From Pseudomonas viridiflava (GTDB lineage Bacteria; Pseudomonadota; Gammaproteobacteria; Pseudomonadales; Pseudomonadaceae), in contig NZ_UTKY01000034.1 of NCBI RefSeq assembly GCF_900583165.1, positions 124,001-188,000 on the forward strand: a stretch of 64,000 bases of DNA, written 5' to 3'. The notes beneath the pieces are model-generated. The model worked only from the letters and a program-made list of their open reading frames with translations. It ran no database searches and was not told the origin of the DNA. This document shows, one piece after another, positions 37,265 through 47,298 of this stretch. The first letter of the stretch is position 1, and every line of letters starts with the position of its first letter. The position numbers and the translations under genes were made by a program.

Positions 37265-39552
37265 GCCCGCGCGCCTCCGATCAGTTCGACCACGGCGTCC
37301 AACAGGGCGTCATCGTGAAAACTGGCTTTGGCTAGATAATAGTCGGCGCCAGCATCGAGTCCACGACGTCGGTCTTCTTCACGGTCTTTATAAGACACCA
37401 CCATCACCGGCAACGATTGCAGGCGAGTATCACGACGCAAGAGTGTGACCAATTCAATACCGTCCATGCGGGGCATATCAATGTCAGTGATCAACAGGTC
37501 GAAGTCTTCGGAGCGCAACGCGTTCCAGCCGTCCATGCCATCGACTGCCACGGCCACTTCGTAACCGCGATTAAGCAGCAATTTGCGTTGCAATTCACGC
37601 ACGGTGAGCGAGTCGTCCACCACCAGCACCCGTTTGCGCGGCGCCTCGGTGGCCTGCTGGCTGCGCCGGGCGATGCGTTCCAGGCGGCCGGTGTTGAGCA
37701 GTTTGTCCACCGAGCGCAGCATGTCTTCCACATCGACGATCAACACCACCGAGCCATCGTCCAACAGGGCGCCGGCGGAGATATCCTGGACCTTGCCCAG
37801 GCGGTCATCCAGCGGCAACACCACCAGAGTGCGTTCGCCGATAAAGCGCTCGACGGCGATTCCGTACACGGCATCGCGCTCGCGGATCACCACCACCTTC
37901 AACGTCTCGTCGTTATTCTGCCCCGGTGGGCGCTGCAACAACTGGCTGGCGGCAACCAGGCCCACATGCCGGCCTTCATGCCAAAAATGCTGGCGACCTT
38001 CCAGTTGCACGATGTCTTCGGGCGCCAGGTCACGCATGCGTTCGATATGGGCCAGCGGGAACGCGTAGGCCTCTTCACCCACTTCCACCACCAGGCTGCG
38101 CACTACCGACAGGGTCAACGGCACTTCCAGGTGGAAACGACTGCCCTGCCCCGCCGTCTGCTCCAGTACCACCGCCCCGCGCAACTGGCGGACCATGTGC
38201 TGCACCGCATCCAGGCCAACGCCACGCCCGGAGACTTCGGTGACCTTGTCCCGCAGGCTGAAGCCCGGCAGGAACAGGAACGTCAGCAGTTCCTCTTCGC
38301 TCAGGCGCAGAGCGGTTTCCAGCGGCGACAGATGCCGGTCGACGATGGTGCCACGCAGGCGCTCCAGGTCGACGCCATTGCCGTCGTCGCTCAATTCCAG
38401 CACCAGCAAGCCCGCCTGATGGGACGCACGCAGGCGGATCAAGCCTTCGGCGGGTTTGCCCGCCAACACGCGCTGCTCGGGCATTTCGATGCCGTGGTCG
38501 ACGGCATTGCGCAGTAAGTGCGTGAGCGGCGCTTCGAGTTTTTCCAGTACGTCGCGGTCGACCTGGGTCTTTTCGCCTTCGATCTCCAGGCGTACTTGCT
38601 TGCCCAGGCTGCGGCCCAGGTCACGCACCATGCGCACTTGCCCGGCCAGCACGTCGGCAAACGGGCGCATGCGGCAAGCCAGTGCGGTGTCGTACAGCAC
38701 TTGGGCGCGCTGCCCGGCCTGCCAGCCGAACTCGTCCAGCTCGGCGGTTTTTTCCGCCAGCAAGGCCTGGGCTTCGCTGAGCAGGCGGCGGGTATCGGCC
38801 AGGGCTTCCTGGGCTTCGAGGTTCAGGTCCAGGGTTTTGAGCTGGCCGTCGAGGGCATCGAGCGCGCGGACGCTCTGGCTTTGCAGGCGCTTGAGGCGTT
38901 GCAGGCTGGCCAGGTAGGGTTTGAGGCGCTGGGTTTCCACCAGCGATTTACTGGACAGGTCGAGCAGGCTATTGAGGCGCTCGGCAGTCACCCGCAGCAC
39001 GCGTTCCCCGCCTTCGGTCATGCGCCTATTCTGGCGCGGCGGCTCAGCGGTGACCGGCGGCGCAGGCTCTGGCTCGGGCGGCAGCGCCTCGACCACCGGA
39101 GCCGAGTCGGGTGCGGTCGGCGGCGTGACGTTGATAACCGGCGTCTGAATAACCGGCGCTTGGGACGGATCGAGCAAGCGCTCCATCAACGCCACATAGG
39201 CTTCGATGTCCGCAGGGCCCACGGTGTTGCCCGGCGTGGCGATGCGCATCAGCAGGTCAGTGCCTTGCAGCAGCGCGTCGATATGCTCGGGTTGCAGGTA
39301 CAGCCGGCCTTCCTGGGCGCTGACCAGGCAATCCTCCATCACATGGGACACGCTGACCCCGGCGTCCACCCCGACGATACGCGCCGCGCCCTTGAGGGAG
39401 TGGGCTGCGCGCATACAGGCTTCGAGTTGGTCGGCCTGCGTCGGATTGCGCTCCAGGGCCAGCAGGCCCGCGCTCAGTACCTGGGTCTGCGCGTCGGCTT
39501 CCAGGCTGAACAGTTCGAGCAGCGAGGCATCGCGCATCTGGTCGGGGGTCAT
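37261..39552 (-). CDS. wspE: Hybrid chemotaxis kinase WspE
   Basis: 763-aa CheA-type kinase with a fused receiver. Order: HPt domain with phospho-His 51 (AAHSLKGAAR), Pro-rich linker, dimerisation segment, ATPase domain (N-box HLLRNAVDHGIEMPEQ, G-box GRGVGLDAVQHM), CheW-like domain, and a C-terminal receiver (VLVVDDSLTVRELQ, acceptor Asp in ITDIDMPRMDG). Phosphorylates WspR and WspF. The start at 39552 overlaps the wspD stop by four bases; an upstream in-frame extension to 39621 is not used. Confidence 0.95.
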   Translation of the reverse strand: MTPDQMRDASLLELFSLEADAQTQVLSAGLLALERNPTQADQLEACMRAAHSLKGAARIVGVDAGVSVSHVMEDCLVSAQEGRLYLQPEHIDALLQGTDLLMRIATPGNTVGPADIEAYVALMERLLDPSQAPVIQTPVINVTPPTAPDSAPVVEALPPEPEPAPPVTAEPPRQNRRMTEGGERVLRVTAERLNSLLDLSSKSLVETQRLKPYLASLQRLKRLQSQSVRALDALDGQLKTLDLNLEAQEALADTRRLLSEAQALLAEKTAELDEFGWQAGQRAQVLYDTALACRMRPFADVLAGQVRMVRDLGRSLGKQVRLEIEGEKTQVDRDVLEKLEAPLTHLLRNAVDHGIEMPEQRVLAGKPAEGLIRLRASHQAGLLVLELSDDGNGVDLERLRGTIVDRHLSPLETALRLSEEELLTFLFLPGFSLRDKVTEVSGRGVGLDAVQHMVRQLRGAVVLEQTAGQGSRFHLEVPLTLSVVRSLVVEVGEEAYAFPLAHIERMRDLAPEDIVQLEGRQHFWHEGRHVGLVAASQLLQRPPGQNNDETLKVVVIRERDAVYGIAVERFIGERTLVVLPLDDRLGKVQDISAGALLDDGSVVLIVDVEDMLRSVDKLLNTGRLERIARRSQQATEAPRKRVLVVDDSLTVRELQRKLLLNRGYEVAVAVDGMDGWNALRSEDFDLLITDIDMPRMDGIELVTLLRRDTRLQSLPVMVVSYKDREEDRRRGLDAGADYYLAKASFHDDALLDAVVELIGGARA

Positions 39553-40250
39553 GAGAGGCTCCGGGTCACGGCGGACAACAATTGCGCCTCGTCCAGCCAA
39601 CGCAGGCTGCGGCCCTTCCACTGCAGCACGCCTTGGGTGAAGCGCGCGCTGGCCTGGGTGCCGGAGGCCGATGCCGCCTTCAGGGTGCGCTCATCGATGG
39701 CGTGGATGCCGTCGACCTCATCCACCGGCACCACCACCGGGCCATCCTGGGCCGCGATGATCAGCATGCGCGGCATGATGCGTCCACCGCTGGCGCCATT
39801 GGTGGTGGCGTCCAGGCCCAGCAACTCTACCAGCGACAGGCAGGCCACCAGCGCGCCACGCACGTTGGCCACGCCCAGCAACGCGCGGGAGCGTTGGTGC
39901 GGCAGGGAGTGAATCGGTTGCAGCGGGGCGACTTCCACCAGGCAGCGCGTGGCGATGCCCAGCCATTCTTCACCCAGCCGGAACATCAGCAACGAACGGG
40001 TGACCACGTCTTCGCCCCGCTCGACGGCGGCCTGGGGGCGGTGGTCGTCCTGCTGTAAGGCATAGCGGTCCAGCAAACGCGTGGCGGCGGCGGAATACAC
40101 CGAGCAGTTGCGGCAGTGGATATGGTCCACCAGCAACGGGCACGACTTGTCGCCATGAATGCCGATGCGGTTCCAGCAGTCGTCAATGGCTTGGGTGTCG
40201 GCCAGGGTCAGGTCCAGGCCTGCGGTATTGAGCGCGTCAGGGCTACTCAT
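39549..40250 (-). CDS. wspD: CheW-like adaptor WspD
   Basis: 233-aa adaptor coupling WspA to WspE. It has a Cys-containing N-terminal extension (HIHCRNCSVYS, about 43-53) and a C-terminal CheW domain (LLMFRLGEEWLGIATRCLVE, LLGVANVRGALVACLSL). It is the second CheW-type protein of the system besides WspB. Overlaps wspC and wspE by four bases each. Confidence 0.94.
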   Translation of the reverse strand: MSSPDALNTAGLDLTLADTQAIDDCWNRIGIHGDKSCPLLVDHIHCRNCSVYSAAATRLLDRYALQQDDHRPQAAVERGEDVVTRSLLMFRLGEEWLGIATRCLVEVAPLQPIHSLPHQRSRALLGVANVRGALVACLSLVELLGLDATTNGASGGRIMPRMLIIAAQDGPVVVPVDEVDGIHAIDERTLKAASASGTQASARFTQGVLQWKGRSLRWLDEAQLLSAVTRSLS

Positions 40251-41506
40251 CGTTTGGACTCACTGTCAGCTCGCTCGCTACGGGCGGCCCGCGCCTGCAA
40301 ACGGCGTGCCCCCGCACTGTCGCCCTGGGACTCGAGCAACGCGGCCAGGTGCATCAGGGCCTGCGGGTGCTGCGGTTCCAGGTACAAGGCTTTGCGGTAA
40401 AAACCCTGGGCTTCAAGGGCACTGCCGGCCACATCGCTGAGCAGCCCGAGCCAATAGAACACTTGGGCGGACGGCGGGTGGCTGTTCAAATATTGCTCGC
40501 AGGCGGCACGGGCCTCGGCGCTCTTGCCTTCGTTGGCGAGCGTGGCGATACGGCTGAGCAACGTCTCTGCATCGGACGACGGCGCCTTGATCGGCAGCAC
40601 CTGGGCGCTGACCGTACTGAACGGGCGTGGCTTGACCGGAACCGATGCAGCCGTACGCACAGGTGGCGGCATCGGGACCGGCACATACACCGGCTCAGGC
40701 TTTTGCGGCGAACCCTGGCGGCTGAACGCAAAGGACTGCGGCACCCCAATCGAGCGCATGCCATGGCGCCCCAGCAGGCTGCCCTCGGCAGGCCCGATAA
40801 ACAACACGCCATCGACGTGCGTCAGGCCCTTGAGCACATCGAATACTTGCTTCTGGGTCGGCTGGTCAAAGTAGATCAGCAAGTTACGGCAGAACACGAA
40901 GTCGTAGCTCGCTTCATTGGCCAGCAGCGCCGGGTCCAGCAGGTTGCCGACTTGCAGGCGCACCTGTTCGCGCACCCGGTCGACGATATGAAAGCCGTCG
41001 GCGGATTCGGTGAAGTGCCGGTCACGAAAGTCCAGGTCCCCACCCCGGAACGAGTTTTTGCCGTACACCCCACGCCGCGCACGTTCCACCGACAGCGGGC
41101 TGACATCCAGGCCCAACACCTTGAACTGGTGCGGCGCGAGACCGGCGTCCAGCAGGGCCATGGCAATCGAGTAGGGTTCTTCGCCGGTGGAACACGGCAA
41201 GCTGAGGATGCGCAGCGCGCGCATCTGCTTGATGTCGACCAGTCGCTCCTTGGCCAGCCGGGCCAGGGTCGCAAAGGATTCGGGGTAACGGAAAAACCAG
41301 GTCTCGGGGACGATCACTGCCTCGATCAGCGCTTGCTGCTCATCATGGGAGCTTTGCAGCTGCAGCCAGTATTCGCCCGCCGTCTGCGCCTGAGTGGTTT
41401 GGATGCGTTGGCGCAGGGCCCGTTCGATGATTGCTTCGCCCACCGAGGCCACGTCCAGGCCGATGCGCTCTTTGAGGAAGGCAAAGAACCGTGGGTCGTT
41501 GCTCAT
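40247..41506 (-). CDS. wspC: CheR-type methyltransferase with TPR, WspC
   Basis: 419-aa methyltransferase that methylates WspA glutamates using SAM. CheR catalytic domain with LSLPCSTGEEPYSIAMALLD and FVFCRNLLIYFDQPTQKQ. A Pro-rich linker (about 275-320) follows, then C-terminal TPR helices (VFYWLGLLSDVAGSALEAQ, ALYLEPQHPQALMHLAALLE) thought to give pathway specificity. Overlaps wspB and wspD by ATGA. Confidence 0.95.
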   Translation of the reverse strand: MSNDPRFFAFLKERIGLDVASVGEAIIERALRQRIQTTQAQTAGEYWLQLQSSHDEQQALIEAVIVPETWFFRYPESFATLARLAKERLVDIKQMRALRILSLPCSTGEEPYSIAMALLDAGLAPHQFKVLGLDVSPLSVERARRGVYGKNSFRGGDLDFRDRHFTESADGFHIVDRVREQVRLQVGNLLDPALLANEASYDFVFCRNLLIYFDQPTQKQVFDVLKGLTHVDGVLFIGPAEGSLLGRHGMRSIGVPQSFAFSRQGSPQKPEPVYVPVPMPPPVRTAASVPVKPRPFSTVSAQVLPIKAPSSDAETLLSRIATLANEGKSAEARAACEQYLNSHPPSAQVFYWLGLLSDVAGSALEAQGFYRKALYLEPQHPQALMHLAALLESQGDSAGARRLQARAARSERADSESKR

Positions 41507-42015
41507 ACGCTTAACTCGGCAGAAAACAACACGGCGCGCACATCGTCGGTGAGCAGGTCATTCACGCCGATCCACTGCATCAGGCCCCATGCATCTTCAC
41601 GCACCGGCCCCAAGTACGGCGCCTGGCGGTTATCCAGGCCATAAGGCTGGAATTCAGCCGGGTCGCAACGCAGGGTGTCGGTAGCCTGTTCGAGGATCAG
41701 CCCGAGCCAACGCGCCTCGACCCACGACTCGGGTTGGTAATTGACCAGCACCAGGCGTGTACTGGTACGGGCCTGGGCCGCTGCACCAAAGGTCAGGGCA
41801 CAGAGGTCGATCACCGGCACCAGCGCGCCGCGATGGGCGAAGATACCCGCCACCCACTGCGGCGCATGGGCGATGGGTTTCAACGGCAGGCGCGGCAGCA
41901 CCTCGGCCACTTCGGTGGCCTTGAGGGCATAACGTTCGCTGCCGATGTGAAACACCAGGAACAACGCCTTTTTCGCTGCCGGGACGGCACCGCGTTTAGC
42001 CGCGAGGTCGCTCAT
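41503..42015 (-). CDS. wspB: CheW-like adaptor WspB
   Basis: 170-aa CheW-domain scaffold linking receptor and kinase (KALFLVFHIGSERYALKATE, VAGIFAHRGALVPVIDLCAL). It starts in the wspA stop (one-base overlap) and ends in the wspC start (four-base overlap), so stoichiometry is translationally coupled. Confidence 0.94.
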   Translation of the reverse strand: MSDLAAKRGAVPAAKKALFLVFHIGSERYALKATEVAEVLPRLPLKPIAHAPQWVAGIFAHRGALVPVIDLCALTFGAAAQARTSTRLVLVNYQPESWVEARWLGLILEQATDTLRCDPAEFQPYGLDNRQAPYLGPVREDAWGLMQWIGVNDLLTDDVRAVLFSAELSV

Positions 42016-43637
42016 CAGACTTTGAAACGCGACACGCCGCTGCGCAGACCGACCGCAACCTGGCTCAGTTCATCAATGGCAAAGCTGGCCTGGCGCAGCG
42101 AATCCACCGTCTGGCTACTGGCATCACCCAGTTGCACCAGCGCATGGTTGATCTGCTCGGCACCGGTGGCCTGGGCCTGCATGCCCTCGTTGACCATCAG
42201 CACCCGCGGCGCCAGGGCCTGTACCTGATGGATGATCTGCGACAGCTGCTCGCCCACTTGCTGCACTTCAAACATGCCTCGGCGTACTTCTTCGGAGAAT
42301 TTGTCCATGCCCATCACACCGGCCGACACCGCCGATTGGATCTCGCGCACCATCTGCTCGATATCGTAGGTGGCCACGGCAGTCTGGTCGGCCAGACGGC
42401 GCACTTCGGTGGCGACCACGGCGAAACCACGCCCGTATTCACCGGCTTTTTCGGCCTCGATGGCGGCGTTGAGGGACAACAGGTTGGTCTGGTCGGCAAC
42501 CTTGACGATGGTGACCACCACTTGGTTGATGTTGCCGGCCTTCTCATTGAGGATCGCCAGCTTGGCGTTCACGAGGTCAGCGGCGCCCATGACCGAGTGC
42601 ATGGTTTCTTCCATGCGCGCCAGCCCCTGCTGACCGGAACCGGCGGCCACCGACGCCTGGTCAGCGGCGGTGGAGACTTCGGTCATCGTGCGGACTAAAT
42701 CTTTGGAAGTCGCCGCGATCTCGCGAGAAGTAGCGCCGATCTCAGTGGTAGTCGCCGCGGTTTCAGTGGCGGTGGCCTGTTGCTGCTTGGAGGTGGCGGC
42801 AATCTCGGTCACCGAGGTGGTGACCTGCACCGACGAGCGCTGGGCCTGGGAAACCAGGGCCGTGAGTTCGGTCATCATGTCGTTGAAGCCGGTTTCTACG
42901 GCGTTGAATTCGTCCTTGCGCTCCAGGTTCAGGCGTTTGCTCAGGTCGCCGTCACGCATGGTTTGCAGGATGTCGACGATACGTCGCATGGGCGCCATGA
43001 TCGTGCGCAACAACAGTAAGCCACACAGGCCTGCGGCGAAGATGGCGACGGCCAATGACACGAACATGCTGATTTTGGCGGCCGCTACTGCGTCGTCGAT
43101 GGCGTTGGTCGCCCGATCGGCGACGTTCTTGTTTTCGGTGATGATGTCGTTGAGTTTCATGCGACCTGCAGTCCAGGTCGGCGTCAACTGGGCGTCAAAC
43201 TCTTTGCGCGCAGCCGCGAGATCGCCGCTCTGCAGGCTCTCGAATACCGTCGCCAGGCTTTTGTTGTAGGCCTGGTGCAAGGCTTCGAATTTATCGAACT
43301 CGGAACGATCCATGTCGGTGGCGATGGTTTTTTCGTAGTTGGCCATCTGCTGTTGAATGCGGGCGTCGAAGGACTTGAACACGGCCTTATCGGCTTCGCT
43401 CAACCTTTTGTCTTCGCGCAGGCCCAGCAATTCGAGGGTTTGCAGGTAACTGTCGACCCATGCACTGCGGATCATCGAACTGAGGTAAACCCCCGGCACC
43501 GCGTCATCGCGTACCGCGACTTCGCTGGTTTCGATCTTCAGCAACCGTGAATAAGAGACCACAACCATTAACAGCATGATGGCGATAATGACCGCAAAAC
43601 TTGCCAAGATCCGTTGGCGCAAGGTCCAGTTCTTCAC
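42015..43637 (-). CDS. wspA: Membrane chemoreceptor WspA
   Basis: 540-aa methyl-accepting receptor of the Wsp system. TM1 about 9-30, a periplasmic four-helix-bundle-type ligand domain (to about 180), TM2 ([20 protein letters not shown]), HAMP, then a cytoplasmic signalling hairpin with the conserved tip [20 protein letters not shown]. Senses surface contact or membrane stress rather than a defined ligand. Start GTG 43637 is chosen over the in-frame ATG at 43658: GAGGA lies six bases upstream and [11 protein letters not shown] is the normal beginning. First gene of wspABCDEFR. Confidence 0.95.
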   Translation of the reverse strand: MKNWTLRQRILASFAVIIAIMLLMVVVSYSRLLKIETSEVAVRDDAVPGVYLSSMIRSAWVDSYLQTLELLGLREDKRLSEADKAVFKSFDARIQQQMANYEKTIATDMDRSEFDKFEALHQAYNKSLATVFESLQSGDLAAARKEFDAQLTPTWTAGRMKLNDIITENKNVADRATNAIDDAVAAAKISMFVSLAVAIFAAGLCGLLLLRTIMAPMRRIVDILQTMRDGDLSKRLNLERKDEFNAVETGFNDMMTELTALVSQAQRSSVQVTTSVTEIAATSKQQQATATETAATTTEIGATSREIAATSKDLVRTMTEVSTAADQASVAAGSGQQGLARMEETMHSVMGAADLVNAKLAILNEKAGNINQVVVTIVKVADQTNLLSLNAAIEAEKAGEYGRGFAVVATEVRRLADQTAVATYDIEQMVREIQSAVSAGVMGMDKFSEEVRRGMFEVQQVGEQLSQIIHQVQALAPRVLMVNEGMQAQATGAEQINHALVQLGDASSQTVDSLRQASFAIDELSQVAVGLRSGVSRFKV

Positions 43638-43732
43638 AGTAATTCCTCGAAGGGCCATTCAAATGAGGGGGAGTATAGCTGAGCATAAGCCCTCATTAAT
43701 CAATGGCTTTTGATGAAGTGCTCACAGAATGC

Positions 43733-43827
43733 AAATGTGGGAGGGGACTTGCTCCCGATGGCGGTGTGTCAGTCACCTGTAAAGGGGCTGAAACACTGCC
43801 ATCGGGGGCAAGCCCCCTCCCACATTT
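43733..43827. repeat. REP pair, GTGGGAGGGGGCTTGCCCCC type
   Basis: Left arm from 43733 (with GGGGACTTGCTCCC, two changes), right arm 43800-43827 with the canonical ATCGGGGGCAAGCCCCCTCC. It lies between the minus-strand YebE-like gene and the wsp promoter region. Confidence 0.88.
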
Positions 43828-43848
43828 TGTCCGGGGTACAACCGGTAT

Positions 43849-44556
43849 TCAGGCGTTCAGGCGTACCTGCTTTTCGAGCTCGGCCTTTAAGCCAGGCTCG
43901 AGCTTGAGTTGACGGGCCAACTCGTCGAGGTAGGCCTTTTCCATAAAGTTTTCCTCATCCACCAGCATCACGCTGGCGATGTACATCTCGGCAGCCATTT
44001 CCGGGGTGCCGGCGGCGCGAGCCACATCGACGGGGTCGAGGGGCTTGTTGAGTTCGGCGTGCAGCCAGCTTTGCAGTTCGCGGTCGTTATCGAGCTTGGT
44101 AAATTCGCCTTCGATCAGGGTGCGCTCTCGCTCGTCGACATGCCCGTCGGCCTTGGCGGCAGCGACCAATGCCTTAAGGATCGCCTGGCTGTGCTGTTCG
44201 ACCTGGGCCGGTGGCAGGCGGTCGATAGTTTGCGGCTCGCCTTTTGGCGCATTGGCCTGCTGCGCCTGCCAGTTGCCGTAGGCCTTGTAGGCAATCACGC
44301 CCAACGCGGCCAGGCCACCGTAAGTCAGGGCCTTGCCGCCAAATTTGCGCGCCTTCTTGTTACCCAGCAGCAGCCCCATGGCGCCTGCCGCCAGTGCGCC
44401 GCCGCCTGCGCCACCGAGCAGACTGCCCAGGCCACCGCCGCCGAGCAAACCGCCCAAGGCGCCTTTGTCATCTTGTTTACGCTGGCCACCGGCCTTGTTT
44501 TGCAGCATGTCCTGGCCAGATTTGAGCAACTGATCGAGCAATCCACGGGTATTCAT
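43849..44556 (-). CDS. DUF533 (YebE/TerB-like) protein
   Basis: 235-aa protein of the YebE family. A short N-terminal helix (MNTRGLLDQLLKSGQDMLQ) is followed by a Gly/Leu-rich hydrophobic stretch (about residues 35-95), likely membrane-embedded. The C-terminal helical TerB-like domain has paired acidic residues (AAAKADGHVDERERTLIEGE). In Enterobacteria YebE is Cpx/envelope-stress regulated; here the role is unknown. Start at 44556 preferred (AGGAGG-like CTGGAGGCTTTTA upstream); an extension to 44583 exists. Confidence 0.85.
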   Translation of the reverse strand: MNTRGLLDQLLKSGQDMLQNKAGGQRKQDDKGALGGLLGGGGLGSLLGGAGGGALAAGAMGLLLGNKKARKFGGKALTYGGLAALGVIAYKAYGNWQAQQANAPKGEPQTIDRLPPAQVEQHSQAILKALVAAAKADGHVDERERTLIEGEFTKLDNDRELQSWLHAELNKPLDPVDVARAAGTPEMAAEMYIASVMLVDEENFMEKAYLDELARQLKLEPGLKAELEKQVRLNA

Positions 44557-44724
44557 TAAAAGCCTCCAGACACTTGGGTTCATAGGACCAATAGGCCCCC
44601 AGCGTAAAACTAAGTGCCAAAAAGCCCCGATCTAGAGTGCTTCCAGATGTAACACCATGGCCGTTCGCTTAAATCGATATACACTCGGATAAATCTATAA
44701 AAACACCCCACTGGTACTCCCAGC

Positions 44725-45636
44725 ATGATGACGTTGCGCCAAATCCGGCATTTCATCGCCGTGGCCGAAACCGGCTCGATCTCCGCGGCTGCGCAAACCG
44801 CGTTTATTTCACAGTCCACCCTGACCCTGGCGATCCAGCAACTGGAGCAGGAAATCGGTGTGAACCTGTTCAACCGCCACGCCAAGGGCATGACCCTGAC
44901 CCACCAGGGCCACCAGTTCCTGCGCCAGGCGCACCTGATCCTGGCCACCGTCGACAATGCCAAGCGCAGCCTGCAACAAAGCACCGACCAGGTCGCGGGG
45001 CAGTTGATTATCGGAGTGACCAGCCTGGTGGCGGGTTATTACCTCGCCGACCTGCTGACCCGCTTCCAACGCGCCTACCCCAATGTAGAAATCCGCGTGA
45101 TGGAGGACGAGCGGCCCTATATCGAGCATTTGCTGGTGAGCGGCGAGATCGATGTGGGCGTGCTCATTCTTTCCAACCTCGAAGACCGTCACGCCCTGCA
45201 AACCGAAGTGCTCACCCACTCCCCCCACCGCCTCTGGCTGCCGGCGCAACACCCATTGCTTGAGCACGACAGCATCAACCTGGCCGACGTGGCGGCTGAG
45301 CCGCTGATCCAGCTGAACGTCGACGAAATGGGCCACAACGCCCAGCGCATGTGGGCTGGCGCCGGCCTGCAACCCCGGGTAACGCTGCGCACAGCCTCCA
45401 CCGAGGCAGTGCGCAGCCTGGTGGCGGCGGGCCTGGGGGTGTCGATTCAGCCAGACATGACCTACCGCCCCTGGTCGCTTGAGGGCGACATTATTGAAGC
45501 GCGGCCTATTGCCGACCTTAGCCAGACCCTCGACGTCGGCCTGGCTTGGCGCCGAGGCACGGCACGCCCTGCACTGGTGGACCCGTTCCTGACCGTAGCG
45601 CGCGAGCAGCCCCACCCGCGCAAGCCATCTATTTAA
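44725..45636 (+). CDS. LysR-family transcriptional regulator
   Basis: 303-aa LysR regulator. Winged HTH at 1-62 (MTLRQIRHFIAVAETGSISA, followed by AQ, then SQSTLTLAIQQLEQEIGV) and a substrate-binding domain. Two ATGs are adjacent (44725, 44728). Being at the head of the polyamine uptake/oxidation genes on the same strand, it probably controls them, with spermidine, putrescine or GABA as possible coinducer; this is inferred from position. A TATACACTCGGATAAATCTAT stretch upstream may hold its promoter. Confidence 0.88.
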   Translation: MMTLRQIRHFIAVAETGSISAAAQTAFISQSTLTLAIQQLEQEIGVNLFNRHAKGMTLTHQGHQFLRQAHLILATVDNAKRSLQQSTDQVAGQLIIGVTSLVAGYYLADLLTRFQRAYPNVEIRVMEDERPYIEHLLVSGEIDVGVLILSNLEDRHALQTEVLTHSPHRLWLPAQHPLLEHDSINLADVAAEPLIQLNVDEMGHNAQRMWAGAGLQPRVTLRTASTEAVRSLVAAGLGVSIQPDMTYRPWSLEGDIIEARPIADLSQTLDVGLAWRRGTARPALVDPFLTVAREQPHPRKPSI

Positions 45637-45738
45637 TCGAATGCTGCATTCAGTATTTAGTATTTGTTGACCTCGTGTCTGACCTCTACTCTCGCTTCAT
45701 CCATAAGAGAAGGTCAGGCGCCTTGTAAGAGAACGCCC

Positions 45739-47226
45739 ATGGCCACACAAGAAAAGAGATCGCGAAAAATGTCCGGCGCGCCCACCCCGCTGCTCACTGC
45801 ATTGTTGATCGACGGCGAACTGGTTCAGGGCCAGGGCATTGTCGAGCCGATCCTCAACCCGGCCACCGGCGAGGTGCTCAACCAGATCGCTGAAGCCAGC
45901 ACTGAGCAAGTTGAAGCCGCTATTCTCGCCGCCCACCGCGCTTTCGCCGGTTGGTCCCGCACCACGCCGCAGCAACGTTCGAACATTTTGCTGGGCATCG
46001 CCGACGCCATTGAAAAACACGCCGACTACTTGGCCCGCCTCGAATCCCTGAACTGCGGCAAGCCGTTGCACCTGGCCCGCCAGGATGACTTGAGTGCCAC
46101 GGTGGATGTGTTTCGGTTCTTCGCCGGCGCCGTGCGCTGCCAGACCGGGCAACTGAGCGGCGAATACCTGCCGGGCTACACCAGCATGGTGCGCCGCGAC
46201 CCGATCGGCGTGGTGGCCTCGATTGCGCCGTGGAACTACCCGCTGATGATGGCTGCGTGGAAGATCGCCCCTGCCTTGGCTGCCGGCAACACCCTGGTGT
46301 TCAAGCCATCGGAACACACGCCACTGTCGATTCTCGCCCTGGCCCCGGTGCTTAAAGAGCTGCTGCCACGCGGGGTGATCAACATCTTGTGCGGGGGTGG
46401 CGAGGGGGTTGGCAGTCACCTGGTCAGCCACCCCAAAGTGCGCATGGTCTCGTTGACCGGTGACATCGTGACCGGGCAGAAAATTCTGCAGGCTGCCTCC
46501 AAGACCCTCAAACGCACCCACCTGGAACTCGGCGGCAAGGCGCCGGTGATCGTGTGCAATGACGCCGACCTGCAAGCCGTAGTCGAGGGCGTGCGTGCCT
46601 ACGGCTACTACAACGCCGGGCAGGATTGCACCGCAGCGTGCCGGATCTACGCCCAGGCGGGGATTCACGACACGTTGGTTGCCGAACTGGGCGCCGCCGT
46701 CAGCAGCCTGCGTTTTGCCGGCAAACGCGATGCCGACAACGAACTCGGCCCACTGATCAGCACCCGCCAGCGTGACCGGGTGGCCAGCTTCGTTGAGCGC
46801 GCCCTTGGCCAGCCGCATATCGAACGCATCACCGGCGCCGCCGTGCATTCCGGCGCCGGCTTTTATTACCAGCCCACCCTGCTGGCCGGCTGTAAACAGA
46901 CCGATGAAATCGTGCAGCGCGAAGTGTTCGGCCCGGTGGTCACCGTGACCCGCTTCGATGAGTTGGAACAAGCGGTGGACTGGGCCAACGACTCCGAGTA
47001 CGGCCTGGCCTCCTCCGTGTGGACCCAGAACCTGGACAAAGCCATGCAAGTGGCCGCACGCCTGCAATACGGCTGCACCTGGATCAATAGCCATTTCATG
47101 CTCGTGAGCGAAATGCCCCACGGCGGCTTGAAGCGCTCGGGCTACGGGAAAGACCTGTCCAGCGATTCGCTGCAGGACTACAGCGTGGTGCGCCACATCA
47201 TGGCGCGCCACGGACAGCATCTCTAA
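45739..47226 (+). CDS. 4-Aminobutyraldehyde-type aldehyde dehydrogenase (paralogue 1)
   Basis: About 495-aa NAD(P)-dependent aldehyde dehydrogenase. Visible: cofactor stretch [20 protein letters not shown], catalytic Glu in ELGGKAPV, catalytic Cys in [14 protein letters not shown], and EVFGPVVTV. Clearly paralogous to the dehydrogenase at 51513-52937; both resemble PatD/YdcW, which oxidises 4-aminobutyraldehyde (or 3-aminopropanal) to GABA (or beta-alanine). Start uncertain between 45739 and 45769 (485 aa); neither has a perfect ribosome site. The pair may divide the two spermidine-derived aminoaldehydes. Likely operon with the binding-protein gene 72 bases on. Confidence 0.88.
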   Translation: MATQEKRSRKMSGAPTPLLTALLIDGELVQGQGIVEPILNPATGEVLNQIAEASTEQVEAAILAAHRAFAGWSRTTPQQRSNILLGIADAIEKHADYLARLESLNCGKPLHLARQDDLSATVDVFRFFAGAVRCQTGQLSGEYLPGYTSMVRRDPIGVVASIAPWNYPLMMAAWKIAPALAAGNTLVFKPSEHTPLSILALAPVLKELLPRGVINILCGGGEGVGSHLVSHPKVRMVSLTGDIVTGQKILQAASKTLKRTHLELGGKAPVIVCNDADLQAVVEGVRAYGYYNAGQDCTAACRIYAQAGIHDTLVAELGAAVSSLRFAGKRDADNELGPLISTRQRDRVASFVERALGQPHIERITGAAVHSGAGFYYQPTLLAGCKQTDEIVQREVFGPVVTVTRFDELEQAVDWANDSEYGLASSVWTQNLDKAMQVAARLQYGCTWINSHFMLVSEMPHGGLKRSGYGKDLSSDSLQDYSVVRHIMARHGQHL

Positions 47227-47298
47227 AACAACAACTAAGCTCTTGCGTCACCGGCAACAAAAACTGCCCCGACCATAATTAAAGAAGAGGGAACCCCC

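Noticed and set aside
45697..47220. 507-codon minus-strand frame opposite the first dehydrogenase
   Set aside because: Mirror of a strong G/C third-position gene; no ribosome site, domain or plausible composition.
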